From the NCBI GenBank assembly GCA_024642525.1, contig JAHEAX010000001.1:124001-188000 (forward strand): a DNA stretch of 64,000 nt, given 5' to 3'. This stretch comes from Erythrobacteraceae bacterium (GTDB taxonomy: Bacteria; Pseudomonadota; Alphaproteobacteria; Sphingomonadales; Sphingomonadaceae). The position numbers and the translations under genes were made by a program. This document shows positions 8,207 through 18,033 of the stretch, piece after piece. How positions within the stretch are numbered: position 1 is the stretch's first letter; every line of letters begins with the position of its first letter. The notes under the pieces were generated by a model, which worked only from the letters and a program-made list of their open reading frames with translations, did not search any database and was not told the origin of the DNA.

Positions 8207-9645
8207 CAGCGCTGCAACACGTCAAGCTGGGTGCCTATTACGTCGTCACCATGCCGGAACCCGACGATTTCGATTTCTGGCGCGAACGGGCGCGTGCGTT
8301 GGTGCAATGCGATGTCCCACCCGACCGCGTGGCCTGGGTGGAACCGGGCGGGTCCGGCAACCTGTTTTCCCATGGCGAACGGCGGATGCCTGTGCCTGAC
8401 AGGGATGCGCCGCAGGTGCGGGCAAGCCGGGCATTTGTAACGCTGGCCAAAAATGCCATTCTGCACACAGATACAGAGCGGTTTGCGCTGCTCTACCGCC
8501 TGTTATGGCGGCATCAGGCCAATCCGCGCATCATGGAAGACAAGACTGATGGCGATGTGCGCCGGATTGATGAACTGGCTCGGATCGTACGGCGTGACAG
8601 CCACAAGATGCACGCTTTCGTCCGGTTCCGCCTGGTGGAGGAATCCGACGAGGAAGAGGCGGGCGAACATTATGTTGCCTGGTTTGAACCGGAACATCAC
8701 ATCCTGCGCGCCAATGCAGGCTTTTTCATGCGGCGCTTTGCCAATATGAAATGGTCCATCCTCACCCCGCGCGGCAGCCTGCACTGGGATGGCAAGGTGA
8801 TGGAAGAAGGACCGCCAGCACAGCGCAGCGATGCCCCTGCGGGCGATCCGGCAGAAGATTTGTGGCGCAAATATTATGCCTCCACTTTCAATCCGTCGCG
8901 CCTGAAAATTGGCGCAATGCTGAAGGAAATGCCCAAAAAATACTGGAAGAACATGCCCGAGGCATCGCTCATCCCTGAACTGGTTGCAGGCGCGCAGGCG
9001 CGTGAAAGCGCAATGGTGGCAGCAGGCGAAGTGAAAGACGAAGCCCGGCCCGATACGCTGGCGGCGATCGAGAAAGCGCTAGGCATCTGCCGCCGCTGCC
9101 CGATTGGGGAATTGGGAACAAACGCTGTCATGGGTGAAGGGCCGTCTGATGCATCCTTCATGATCGTGGGAGAACAACCGGGCGATCAGGAAGATATGCA
9201 GGGCAGGCCATTTGTAGGGCCAGCAGGACAATTGCTGGATATGCATCTGGCTGAAGCGGGAATTGAACGGAAAAGCGCCTATGTCACCAACACGGTCAAG
9301 CATTTCAAATATGTGATGCGCGGCAAAAGGCGGCTGCATCAATCCCCCACTGCGAAGGAAATCGACAGTTGCCGCTGGTGGGTGGATAGTGAACGCGCAC
9401 TGGTAAAGCCAAAGCTGGTGCTGGCACTGGGGGCCAGCGCTGCGCGCGGCGTTCTGGGCCGCACTGTCAGCATTTCACGCGCCCGCGGTGTCCCGCAAAT
9501 GCTGGATGATGGCAGCGAATTGTGGATCACGGCCCATCCATCCTATCTGCTGCGTCTGGAAGGCCCCGCGCGAGAGGAACAGGAACGGTTGTTTACTGCC
9601 GACCTTGCCGCTGTGGCGGCCCGCCTGACGGAACTTGTGGCTTGA
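8203..9645 (+). CDS. udgX: DUF4130-UdgX fusion: uracil-DNA glycosylase-superfamily protein that crosslinks to uracil in DNA
   Basis: The 480-residue protein combines an N-terminal DUF4130-type domain (~residues 1-250) with a C-terminal family-4-like uracil-DNA glycosylase domain. The latter has Fe-S cysteines C296 and C299 (CRRC) and C390, the water-activating motif GEQPGDQED (323-331), the UdgX-specific insertion KRRLH (375-379) and the DNA-contact motif HPS (445-447). In studied UdgX proteins the histidine of the KRRIH loop becomes covalently joined to the deoxyribose after uracil release, so H379 is the predicted crosslinking residue. The ATG overlaps the radical SAM stop by 4 nt, and dnaE2 follows immediately. 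SOS control through LexA box 2 is inferred. Confidence 0.92.
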   Translation: MTALQHVKLGAYYVVTMPEPDDFDFWRERARALVQCDVPPDRVAWVEPGGSGNLFSHGERRMPVPDRDAPQVRASRAFVTLAKNAILHTDTERFALLYRLLWRHQANPRIMEDKTDGDVRRIDELARIVRRDSHKMHAFVRFRLVEESDEEEAGEHYVAWFEPEHHILRANAGFFMRRFANMKWSILTPRGSLHWDGKVMEEGPPAQRSDAPAGDPAEDLWRKYYASTFNPSRLKIGAMLKEMPKKYWKNMPEASLIPELVAGAQARESAMVAAGEVKDEARPDTLAAIEKALGICRRCPIGELGTNAVMGEGPSDASFMIVGEQPGDQEDMQGRPFVGPAGQLLDMHLAEAGIERKSAYVTNTVKHFKYVMRGKRRLHQSPTAKEIDSCRWWVDSERALVKPKLVLALGASAARGVLGRTVSISRARGVPQMLDDGSELWITAHPSYLLRLEGPAREEQERLFTADLAAVAARLTELVA

Positions 9646-9646
9646 C

Positions 9647-12600
9647 GTGCCGGAAGGTGCTCTCACCCCTGACAAGCGCAGGATCGACCTTGATCCGGAC
9701 CTGATCGATGCGCCTGCGCGCGCGCCCTTTGTGGAACTGGGCATGGTCAGCTGTTTCAGTTTCCTGCGCGGCGCATCCGATGCCGTCGATCTGGTGATGG
9801 CCGCCCGCGCATCGGGCTATGATGCGCTGGGAATTGCCGATGTTAACACGATGGCCGGCGTCGTTCGCGTGCATACAGAAGCGCAGACGCTCAAATTACG
9901 GCCGGTGATAGGTTGCCGGATAGAAACCACCGAAGGCCTTGGCTTTCTGGCCTATCCCCGCGACCGCGCTGCCTATGGCCAATTGTGCAGCCTGATTTCC
10001 GCAGGGCGGATGCAGACGCTGGATGGGGAATGGCAGACCAAGGGTGAATGTGACATCTCGCTGGCGATGCTGGCAGACCATTCGCAGGGCGTACAACTCG
10101 TTCTGCTGCCGCCGGCAGACCTCGATATGCAGGTCCATGTGCCAGGCTGGGCAGGTAATGTCGTGGGGATGGACGGCAACAGGCTGGACCGGCCCGTAAC
10201 CGCACCCTTTCCCGATATTCTGTCCCATCTGGTGCAGGGCCTGCCGGGATTGCGGCATATTGCGGCCAGCTATCTCTATTCAGGTGACGATATTGCCCGG
10301 ATAGACCGGATAGATGCCATGGCACGTGCCAATGGGATGGGGCTGCTGGCCACAAATGACGTGCATTATGCCGCGCCTGACCGCCGTCCGTTGCAGGATG
10401 TGATGGTCGCCATACGGCACCGGACCACGGTGGATCGGGCTGGGCATCTGCTGCACGGCAATGCCGAGCGCTATCTCAAATCACCGCAGCAAATGGTGGC
10501 CCTGTTTGCGCGATGGCCCCATTCGATAAAGGCAGCGCGCGAGGTGGCAGATGGTTGCAATTTCAGCCTCGATGAACTGCGCTATGAATATCCGGAAGAT
10601 ATCTATCCCGATGGTCAGACCCCGCAGCAACATCTGGAAGAACAGACATGGGAAGGCGCAAAATTGCGTTATCCCAATGGTTTGCCGGACAGTGTTCGCG
10701 ATACTTTGAAGCGCGAACTGGCGCTGATCGCCAAGCTGGACCTTGCGCGTTATTTCCTCACCATCAAGGATATCGTGGATTTTGCACGCAAGAAGGTCAG
10801 CCCGCCAATCCTGTGCCAGGGGCGCGGAAGCGCGGCCAATTCCGCTGTCTGTTACTGCCTTGAAATCACTTCGGTGGACCCGGCCAAACACGCGCTGCTG
10901 TTTGATCGTTTCATATCCGAAGAACGCAAGGAGCCGCCCGATATCGATGTCGATTTCGAGCATGAGCGGCGCGAGGAAGTTATCCAGTATATCTACCGCC
11001 GCTATGGCCGCCACCGCGCCGGATTATGCGCCACGGTAATCCATTACCGGCCCCGAATGGCAATCCGCGAAGTGGGCAAGGCCATGGGGCTGAGCGAAGA
11101 TGTGACCAGTGCCATTTCCCGCACGGTGTGGGGCGGCCACGGGCGCGAGATTGGCGAAAAGCATGTCGAGGAAACGGGCATGGATGTGTCCGATCCGCAC
11201 TTGCGGCGAGTTTTGAAACTGACCGAGCAAATAATTGGAATGCCGCGCCATTTATCCCAACATGTAGGTGGCTTCATCCTGACGGAAAGCGCGTTGACCC
11301 AAACCGTGCCAATCGGCAATGGCGCCATGCCCGACCGGACCTTCATCGAATGGGACAAGGACGATATCGAGGCGCTGGGCATATTGAAGGTGGATGTGCT
11401 GGCGCTGGGGATGCTGACCTGTATCAGGAAATGCCTCGATCTGCTTGAAACCCATCATGAAAGGCGTCTCGAACTGGCCACTGTGCCGCGCGAAGACCCC
11501 GAAACATATGCCATGCTGCGCAAGGGGGATTCGCTGGGCGTATTCCAGGTGGAAAGCCGCGCGCAGATGAATATGCTGCCCCGGCTGCGGCCGCGTGAAT
11601 TCTACGATCTGGTCATCCAGGTGGCGATTGTGCGGCCAGGCCCGATCCAGGGCGATATGGTCCACCCCTATCTGAAACGCAGGCGAGGGGAAGAAAAGGT
11701 GGTCATCCCCGCGCCGGGTGCCGCCCACGGCCCTCCCGATGAATTGTCCTCTATTCTGGAACGAACACTGGGTGTGCCGATTTTTCAAGAACAGGCGATG
11801 AAGATCGCGCTGGATGCCGCGCGTTTCTCCTCGCTGGAAGCCAACCGCCTGCGCAAGGCCATGGCCACGTTCCGCAGCCGCGGGATGGTGGATGAATTGC
11901 AGGACATGATGGTGGAACGGATGGTGGCACGCGGATATGACCGCGAATTCGCCCAACGGTGTTTCAACCAGATCCGTGGGTTCGGCGAATATGGCTTTCC
12001 TGAAAGCCACGCCGCCAGCTTTGCCCATCTGGTCTATGTATCGAGCTGGCTGAAATGCCATTTTCCGGCGGCTTTTGGCTGCGCGCTGCTGAATTCCCAG
12101 CCCATGGGTTTCTATGCACCGGCGCAGATCGTGCGTGATGCACGCGAACATGGCGTGGAAGTGCTGCCGGTGGATGTGAACCATTCTGCATGGGACTGCA
12201 CATTGGAAGAAGTGGGCGTGCTGACCGGATATGAACAGGATAGTGGGCGGATGGACCGGCATGTCGCCTTGCGCCTTGGCCTGCGGCAAGTGGACGGCCT
12301 GCCTGAACATATCGCCGCCCTGCTGGTGTCCGAACGGGAAGAAAACGGCCCTTACGCCGATGTCGCCGCCTTGCGTGACCGTGCCCGACTTTCGCCTGCC
12401 CATATTGAACGGCTCGCTTCTGCCGATTGCTTCGGATCGATGAATTTGCCCCGCCGCCAGGCCTTGTGGGATGCCCGCAGCCTGGTGGGCGGGCCTGACC
12501 TGCCGCTGTTCAAATATTCCGAAGCGCGTGATGAGGGCGCAGAGCGCGCCCGCACCCATTTGCCGCAGATGCCATTGTCCGAAGAAGTCGTGGCAGATTA

Positions 12601-13141
12601 TCAGACCCAGCGATTGAGCCTGAAAGCGCACCCCATGGCCTTCCTGCGGGCCAGCCTTGCCGAACGCGGCTTTGTGCGCGCCTGTGATCTCAGGAACCGC
12701 AAGTTCCGCTCCATGGTGCAAGTGGCTGGCGTGGTGCTGATCCGCCAGCGCCCCGGCAGCGCCAAGGGCGTGTGCTTCATCACGCTGGAGGATGAAACGG
12801 GGGTCATCAATCTGGTGGTCTGGCCCGATCTGAAGGAAAGGCAGCGCAAGGTGGTGATGGGTTCACGCCTGATGGAAGTGCGCGGCAGGGTCGAATATGA
12901 TGACGAGGTGATCCACGTCATCGCTGCCCATATGACTGACGCAACCCCTGAATTGCAGCGACTTTCCGATGATATGCTGGCTGCGCCCGTGGCGCGGGGC
13001 GATCATTGCGGCAACCAGCAGGCGACGGCATTTGCCCCGCGGGAAGATATCGATGCCATGCCGGGCGAGAGGGAATGCGGTTACCACCAGGGCCACCCGC
13101 GCAATGTCCGCATAATCCCGCGCTCGCGGGATTTCCATTAA
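9647..13141 (+). CDS. dnaE2: DnaE2 (ImuC), error-prone DNA polymerase III alpha-like subunit
   Basis: The ~1164-residue C-family polymerase opens with a PHP domain (VELGMVSCFSFLRGASDAVDL, GIADVNTMAG). The active-site block PPDIDVDFEHERREEV lies near residue 430, a helix-hairpin-helix region follows, then an OB domain (~residues 1020-1090) and the DnaE2-typical C-terminus HPRNVRIIPRSRDFH. It is the catalytic polymerase of the ImuA-ImuB mutasome in SOS translesion synthesis. The start is uncertain: no ATG lies near the N-terminus. GTG at 9647 begins 1 nt after the udgX stop, TTG at 9635 overlaps it, and the next ATG (9743) would cut into the PHP domain. It converges on phoB with only 25 bp between. 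Confidence 0.93.
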   Translation: MPEGALTPDKRRIDLDPDLIDAPARAPFVELGMVSCFSFLRGASDAVDLVMAARASGYDALGIADVNTMAGVVRVHTEAQTLKLRPVIGCRIETTEGLGFLAYPRDRAAYGQLCSLISAGRMQTLDGEWQTKGECDISLAMLADHSQGVQLVLLPPADLDMQVHVPGWAGNVVGMDGNRLDRPVTAPFPDILSHLVQGLPGLRHIAASYLYSGDDIARIDRIDAMARANGMGLLATNDVHYAAPDRRPLQDVMVAIRHRTTVDRAGHLLHGNAERYLKSPQQMVALFARWPHSIKAAREVADGCNFSLDELRYEYPEDIYPDGQTPQQHLEEQTWEGAKLRYPNGLPDSVRDTLKRELALIAKLDLARYFLTIKDIVDFARKKVSPPILCQGRGSAANSAVCYCLEITSVDPAKHALLFDRFISEERKEPPDIDVDFEHERREEVIQYIYRRYGRHRAGLCATVIHYRPRMAIREVGKAMGLSEDVTSAISRTVWGGHGREIGEKHVEETGMDVSDPHLRRVLKLTEQIIGMPRHLSQHVGGFILTESALTQTVPIGNGAMPDRTFIEWDKDDIEALGILKVDVLALGMLTCIRKCLDLLETHHERRLELATVPREDPETYAMLRKGDSLGVFQVESRAQMNMLPRLRPREFYDLVIQVAIVRPGPIQGDMVHPYLKRRRGEEKVVIPAPGAAHGPPDELSSILERTLGVPIFQEQAMKIALDAARFSSLEANRLRKAMATFRSRGMVDELQDMMVERMVARGYDREFAQRCFNQIRGFGEYGFPESHAASFAHLVYVSSWLKCHFPAAFGCALLNSQPMGFYAPAQIVRDAREHGVEVLPVDVNHSAWDCTLEEVGVLTGYEQDSGRMDRHVALRLGLRQVDGLPEHIAALLVSEREENGPYADVAALRDRARLSPAHIERLASADCFGSMNLPRRQALWDARSLVGGPDLPLFKYSEARDEGAERARTHLPQMPLSEEVVADYQTQRLSLKAHPMAFLRASLAERGFVRACDLRNRKFRSMVQVAGVVLIRQRPGSAKGVCFITLEDETGVINLVVWPDLKERQRKVVMGSRLMEVRGRVEYDDEVIHVIAAHMTDATPELQRLSDDMLAAPVARGDHCGNQQATAFAPREDIDAMPGERECGYHQGHPRNVRIIPRSRDFH

Positions 13142-13166
13142 ACGCACCACAACGCGCAGTGTCTGG

Positions 13167-13856
13167 TCAGACTGCTTCCATCGCATAACCGGCTGACCGC
13201 ACGGTGCGGATCGGGTCTTTCGCGCCTTCCAGCTCGATCGCCTTGCGAAGCCTGCGGATATGCACATCCACCGTGCGCAATTCGATATCGCTATCTGTGC
13301 CCCACACACCGTCGAGCAGCTGTCCGCGCGAAAATACCCGTCCCGGGCTTTCCATGAAGAATTTAAGCAAGCGGTATTCGGTCGGGCCGAGCTGCAAGGA
13401 ATGATTGCGACGCTCCACCTTGTGGGCAACAGGATCGAGCCTGATGTCGCCCACTTCCACCACTTCGCCGGCAAGCGCAGGGCGTATCCGCCGCATCACC
13501 GCAGACACGCGCGCCAGCAGTTCACGCGGGGAAAAAGGCTTGGTCACATAATCGTCAGCGCCGGTTTCCAGCCCGCGGATGCGATCATCCTCGTTTTCAC
13601 GGGCTGTCAGCATGATGATGGGGACATGGGCAGTGGCCTTGTCCCGGCGCAACCTGCGGCAGACTTCGATGCCGCTCGTGCCTTCGATCATCCAATCAAG
13701 AATGACCAGGTCCGGCACATCTTCAGCAGCCAGTATCAGCGCCTCGTCGCCGTCAGGCGTCGATCGGACGTCATAGCCTTCATTCTGGAACCGGAATTCC
13801 AGCAATTCTGCCAGGGAAGGATCATCTTCGACCAGGAGTAGCTTGGCTGCAGGCAT
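13167..13856 (-). CDS. phoB: PhoB, phosphate regulon response regulator
   Basis: The 229-residue OmpR/PhoB-family regulator has a receiver domain with acidic residues E10-D12, the phospho-acceptor D54 (VILDWMIEG) and the conserved lysine in TKPFS. Its winged-helix output domain includes LGPTEYRLLKFFMESPGRVFSR and VDVHIRRLRKAIE, the DNA-recognition region. Phosphorylated by PhoR under phosphate limitation, it would bind Pho boxes such as the one at 19143-19160. The ATG at 13856 is chosen over a TTG one codon upstream. It is the last gene of the phoR-pst-phoU-phoB cluster, 82 nt after phoU, so it may have its own promoter as well. Confidence 0.95.
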   Translation of the reverse strand: MPAAKLLLVEDDPSLAELLEFRFQNEGYDVRSTPDGDEALILAAEDVPDLVILDWMIEGTSGIEVCRRLRRDKATAHVPIIMLTARENEDDRIRGLETGADDYVTKPFSPRELLARVSAVMRRIRPALAGEVVEVGDIRLDPVAHKVERRNHSLQLGPTEYRLLKFFMESPGRVFSRGQLLDGVWGTDSDIELRTVDVHIRRLRKAIELEGAKDPIRTVRSAGYAMEAV

Positions 13857-13938
13857 CAAAATAACTCGCTATCGTTGTTCGACCCAACCTCGCACGAGTA
13901 ATGTTACGCCTTCACGACACGATTGTGACCGGAGGAGA

Positions 13939-14607
13939 TCAGGCGTCTTCGTCAGGCGGATAATTGCCGGTAGCGGCAAAATGCACCATTTCAGCAACAT
14001 TGGTGGCGTGGTCGCCAATCCGTTCGAGGTTACGGGCGACAAACAGGATCTGCGCTGCGCTCGAAATCGTCGCAGGGTTTTCGACCATGTAACTCACAAC
14101 ATTACGGAAAATACTGTTGTAAAAAGCATCAACCTTATCGTCGGTCGCGATAACTTCGCGGGCCAGGACAGGATCGCGTGCGGCATAGGCAGTCAACACG
14201 TCGTGGACCATCTCGGCAGCAATATCGCCCATTGCAGGAAGCAGAGTAAGCGGTTCGAAATGCTTGCGGCCTTCGATTTCGCCAACGCGCTTGGCAATGT
14301 TCTTCGAATAATCGCCAATGCGTTCAACCACGCCGGCAATTTTCATGGCAGCGATGACTTCGCGCAAATCGTCTGCCATCGGGGCGCGCAGGGCGATGAT
14401 CCGGACCGACAGCTTGTCGACCTCCGATTCCAGCGCGTCGATCTTCTTGTCGCGCTTGATAACGCCTTCGGCGAGTTCTTCGTCACCTTTGATCATCGAT
14501 TCAAGCGATTCCTGGATCGACAATTCGGCCAGACCGCCCATTTCGGCGATCAATCCGCGAAGGCGAGTGATGTCCTCGTCAAATGCCTTGACTGTATGTT
14601 CAACCAT
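13939..14607 (-). CDS. phoU: PhoU, phosphate signalling regulator
   Basis: The 222-residue all-helical protein contains two PhoU repeats, each with a metal-cluster type E/DxxxD pattern (for example KKIDALESEVDKLSVRII and the second repeat around VDAFYNSIFRNVVSYM). PhoU links the PstSCAB transporter to PhoR and holds the kinase in its off state when phosphate is plentiful. The start codon overlaps the pstB stop (TGATG), so the genes are translationally coupled; a GTG one codon earlier is the alternative. Confidence 0.95.
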   Translation of the reverse strand: MVEHTVKAFDEDITRLRGLIAEMGGLAELSIQESLESMIKGDEELAEGVIKRDKKIDALESEVDKLSVRIIALRAPMADDLREVIAAMKIAGVVERIGDYSKNIAKRVGEIEGRKHFEPLTLLPAMGDIAAEMVHDVLTAYAARDPVLAREVIATDDKVDAFYNSIFRNVVSYMVENPATISSAAQILFVARNLERIGDHATNVAEMVHFAATGNYPPDEDA

Positions 14608-15395
14608 CACCCGTACCGTCCTGTTATGTAATCTTGCGTCCGCTTTTCGAGAGGATTGGTGAATATGTCAGAAGTCCGGCCATATTCCACCATCTTTCCG
14701 AGGTGGAAGAATGCAGTGCGTTGGGAAACACGTGCGGCCTGCTGCATGGAATGGGTCACGATGACGATCGCATAACGGCCATTCAATTCGTCGATCAGCT
14801 CTTCAATCTTGGCCGTGGCGATTGGGTCAAGGGCAGAACATGGCTCGTCCATCAGGATGACTTCGGGGTCCACCGCAATCGCACGGGCGATGCACAGACG
14901 CTGCTGCTGGCCGCCAGAAAGCGCGGTTCCGCTATCGTCGAGCCGGTCCTTCACTTCGGTCCAAAGACCGGCACGGCGCAGCGATTTTTCAACCACTTCG
15001 TCAGTTTCGGTCTTGTTGCTGACAAGACCGTGGATTTTCGGGCCGTAAGCGACATTGTCGTAGATCGATTTCGGGAAGGGGTTCGGCTTCTGGAAAACCA
15101 TGCCGACACGGGCGCGCAGTTGCACCACGTCCATCCTGGAACGATAGATATCTTCGCCGTCCAGCGTGATTTCGCCTTCGACACGCGCCGAAGGGATAGT
15201 GTCGTTCATCCTGTTCAGCGTGCGCAGGAAGGTCGATTTGCCGCAACCGGACGGGCCGATGAAGGCCGTCACATATTTCGTCGGAATATCGATCGAGACA
15301 TCGTCGATCGCTTTCTTGTCCCCGTAAAAAACAGAGACATCCCGCGCGCTCATCTTTGCGTCGGTATCTTCCAGGTTTGGATGGACTACAGTCAC
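14607..15395 (-). CDS. pstB: PstB, phosphate ABC transporter ATP-binding protein
   Basis: The 262-residue ATPase has Walker [10 protein letters not shown] (~residues 47-55), Q-loop [15 protein letters not shown], signature LSGGQQQRL, Walker B VILMDEP and the switch histidine in IVTHSM. These are all diagnostic of PstB, the energy-supplying subunit of high-affinity phosphate import. Two GTG codons are available: 15395 overlaps the pstA stop by 4 nt (GTGA) and 15398 lies one codon upstream; an ATG at 15353 would shorten the N-terminus. Next gene is phoU, overlapping by one base. Confidence 0.95.
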   Translation of the reverse strand: MTVVHPNLEDTDAKMSARDVSVFYGDKKAIDDVSIDIPTKYVTAFIGPSGCGKSTFLRTLNRMNDTIPSARVEGEITLDGEDIYRSRMDVVQLRARVGMVFQKPNPFPKSIYDNVAYGPKIHGLVSNKTETDEVVEKSLRRAGLWTEVKDRLDDSGTALSGGQQQRLCIARAIAVDPEVILMDEPCSALDPIATAKIEELIDELNGRYAIVIVTHSMQQAARVSQRTAFFHLGKMVEYGRTSDIFTNPLEKRTQDYITGRYG

Positions 15396-16642
15396 CACTT
15401 TTTCTCGAAACGGTTGCGCAGATAGATGGCGAGGCCATTCATCAGCAGGAGGAATATCAATAGCACAATAATCGCGGCAGATGTGCGTTCGACAAAGCCC
15501 CGGTCAATTTCATCGGACCAGAGGAAAATCTGCACCGGCAAAACCGTCGCGGGCGAAGTGAAATCCTGCGGCGGGGTCGCGACAAATGCGCGCATCCCGA
15601 TCATGAGCAGCGGGGCGGTTTCGCCAAGTGCGCGGGCCATACCGATGATAGTGCCGGTAAGAATGCCGGGCAGGGCGAGTGGCAGCACATGGTGGAACAC
15701 CACCTGCACCGGCGATGCGCCAACGGCCAGGGCACCGTCACGGATGGACGGGGGCACGGCCTTGATCGCATTGCGGCCCGAAATGACGATGACGGGCATG
15801 GTCATCAGAGCCAGCGTCATACCGCCGATCAGCGGCGCAGAACGCATATTCGGGAAAATCCACAGGAACACCGCAAGGCCGAGCAGACCGAAAATGATGG
15901 ATGGAACAGCTGCAAGATTATTGATCGAAACCTCGATCAGGTCCGTCCATCGGTTCTTCGGCGCATATTCTTCCAGGTAGAGCGCGGCCATCACACCGAT
16001 TGGGAAGGCCATCAACAACGTGACGATCATCGTCAGCATGGACCCTTTGAGCGCGCCCCAGATGCCGACCTGCTGTGGGTCGGTCGCGTCAGCGCGTTCG
16101 AGGAAGCCGAGATCCAGCTTGGTTTCAAGCTTGCCTTCATCGGACAGCGTCTTGGCCAACGCGCGCATTTCCGGCGCGCCTTCTCCGTTGAGACCGGCGG
16201 CAAGCTTCGGGCTTGCAGGCAGTGAGAAAGTGACGGTTTCGCGCAGGATGGTAGGGTCTGCGATGATACCGTCTGCAACAAGCCGCCATGCGCTGGCGCT
16301 TATCTGTGCAGCGCCTTCGCTGCCGAGTTGTTGTTCGGCATAGAAATCAACGATGGAAGGCAGGCCCTGCGCTTCGAGGGTTTGAGCCGCATCAGGCTGT
16401 GCCAGCAAGGCAGGGTCACCTGACAGGCCAGCCTGGGTGAAATCGATCGGCACATCCATTTCTGCACGCTGGAAACCGCCGATGCCATTGAAGCCCATGG
16501 TCACCAGCAGGAATGCAAGCACACCCACTGAAAACAGGATTGCACCAAGGCCGGCCATCTTGAACCGGCGCTCAGCCGCATAGCGTTTCTTCAGGCGCGC
16601 TTCGAACTCTGCCGTTCGCGTGGGGGCGAGGCGATCACTCAT
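15392..16642 (-). CDS. pstA: PstA, phosphate ABC transporter permease
   Basis: The 416-residue permease is longer than E. coli PstA (~296 aa) because of an N-terminal extension of the DUF3333 type (~residues 1-180), with one membrane helix at ~28-50 and a large periplasmic segment. The C-terminal half is a standard binding-protein-dependent permease with the EAA-type loop ([36 protein letters not shown], split here only for description) that docks PstB. It overlaps pstC by 8 nt and pstB by 4 nt. Confidence 0.94.
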   Translation of the reverse strand: MSDRLAPTRTAEFEARLKKRYAAERRFKMAGLGAILFSVGVLAFLLVTMGFNGIGGFQRAEMDVPIDFTQAGLSGDPALLAQPDAAQTLEAQGLPSIVDFYAEQQLGSEGAAQISASAWRLVADGIIADPTILRETVTFSLPASPKLAAGLNGEGAPEMRALAKTLSDEGKLETKLDLGFLERADATDPQQVGIWGALKGSMLTMIVTLLMAFPIGVMAALYLEEYAPKNRWTDLIEVSINNLAAVPSIIFGLLGLAVFLWIFPNMRSAPLIGGMTLALMTMPVIVISGRNAIKAVPPSIRDGALAVGASPVQVVFHHVLPLALPGILTGTIIGMARALGETAPLLMIGMRAFVATPPQDFTSPATVLPVQIFLWSDEIDRGFVERTSAAIIVLLIFLLLMNGLAIYLRNRFEKKW

Positions 16643-18020
16643 AAGCTTCGCGGAACCTTTTAACTACGCGCAGGGCGATGAAGTTCAGCCCCAGTGTGAC
16701 CATGAACAGCACAAAGCCTAGCGCAAATGCGCTGAGTGTGGCTGGATGGTCAAAGCTGCCTTCGCCAGTCAGCATGGCGACAATCTGGAAGGTGACGGTC
16801 GTCATCGCCTCAAGCGGGTTGCCGGTCAGATTGGCAGCTGCGCCGGCCGCCATCACGACGATCATCGTTTCACCGATTGCGCGGCTGACTGCCAGCATCA
16901 CGCCTGCGACAATGCCGGGAAGTGCAGCAGGCACGAGAACCTTGCGGATGGTTTCAGATGTGGTTGCACCCATGGCGAGGCTGCCATCACGCATTGCCTG
17001 CGGGACTGCAGCAATGGAATCGTCGGCCATGGATGATACGAAAGGAATGATCATCACGCCCATGACGAGACCCGCTGCGAGCGCGCTTTCGCTCGATGCA
17101 TTGGAAATACCGACAGCAAAGGCAGCATCGCGAATGGCCGGTGCCACGGTCAGCGCTGCGAAATATCCATAGACCACCGTGGGTACGCCAGCGAGAACCT
17201 CGAGCGCGGGCTTGATCCATTTGCGCAAGGTAGGGTTGGCGTATTGGGTGAGATAGATCGCGCTCATCAGGCCAAGCGGAATTGCGACGATCATCGCAAT
17301 AATTGCGCCGATGTAGATAGTGCCCCAGAACAGCGGAATGGCGCCATAGCGCGAACCGTCGGGGCTGTCGGGGTTGCTCATCGGGTCAGGGCCCCAATGG
17401 GTGCCAAACATGAAATCCAGCGGGCTGACCATGCCGAAGAAGCGGAATGTTTCGAAAACCAGGCTGACAACAATGCCGAGCGTAGTCAGAATTGCCACCA
17501 GCGATGCCAGCAGCAGGATTGTCATCACTGCCTTTTCAACCCGCGTGCGTGCGGTGAAATCAGGCTTTATGCGCAGGAATGACCATGCGCCTGCGAGGAA
17601 GGCAATGACCAGAGTGGCAAGCACACCAATGACATTATAGCGCGCCATTGCTGCGCGGTATGGTTCAACCAGCCCGTTCGCCGCTTCGTTGAAGACAGCC
17701 TTTGCACTGCCCGAGGCGACAGAGCGTGCTTCGCTGAGAATAGCATCGCGCTGGAAACCGAACGCAGGAAGGTCGGCAGCAGCAGGCGAAGACAGAACCG
17801 ACTGGGAAATCAGTTGCGGCGCAATGACCGACCAAAGCCCCACGAAGACAAGCACCGGGACGACAATCCAAAGTGCCACATACCATGCGTGATATACGGG
17901 CAGGGCGGCGATGCGCCCTGTCGAACTGTCACGCCGGAAAGTCCAGGCGCGCGCACGCGCCGCCAGCCACCCGGCTAGGCCAAGGCCCAGGGCCAGGACA
18001 AGCAGAATGGCTGGGGACAT
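16635..18020 (-). CDS. pstC: PstC, phosphate ABC transporter permease
   Basis: The 461-residue permease is also longer than the E. coli protein (~319 aa). Extra N-terminal membrane segments (first helix at residues ~3-21) and a periplasmic stretch precede the core. The core contains the permease domain, the EAA-type loop AVPQAMRDGSLAMGATTSETI and the helix with SRAIGETMIVVMAAG. With PstA it forms the phosphate channel. It starts 13 nt after pstS and overlaps pstA, so all are one transcript. Confidence 0.94.
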   Translation of the reverse strand: MSPAILLVLALGLGLAGWLAARARAWTFRRDSSTGRIAALPVYHAWYVALWIVVPVLVFVGLWSVIAPQLISQSVLSSPAAADLPAFGFQRDAILSEARSVASGSAKAVFNEAANGLVEPYRAAMARYNVIGVLATLVIAFLAGAWSFLRIKPDFTARTRVEKAVMTILLLASLVAILTTLGIVVSLVFETFRFFGMVSPLDFMFGTHWGPDPMSNPDSPDGSRYGAIPLFWGTIYIGAIIAMIVAIPLGLMSAIYLTQYANPTLRKWIKPALEVLAGVPTVVYGYFAALTVAPAIRDAAFAVGISNASSESALAAGLVMGVMIIPFVSSMADDSIAAVPQAMRDGSLAMGATTSETIRKVLVPAALPGIVAGVMLAVSRAIGETMIVVMAAGAAANLTGNPLEAMTTVTFQIVAMLTGEGSFDHPATLSAFALGFVLFMVTLGLNFIALRVVKRFREAYE

Positions 18021-18033
18021 GCGTTTCTATACC

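Noticed and set aside
11252-12721. 489-codon open frame on the minus strand
   Set aside because: Reverse shadow of dnaE2; His/Gln-rich translation typical of antisense frames in GC-rich DNA.
13142-13180. Terminator between dnaE2 and phoB
   Set aside because: Only a short imperfect hairpin (GTCTG/CAGAC) overlapping the phoB stop, with no T-run in either direction.
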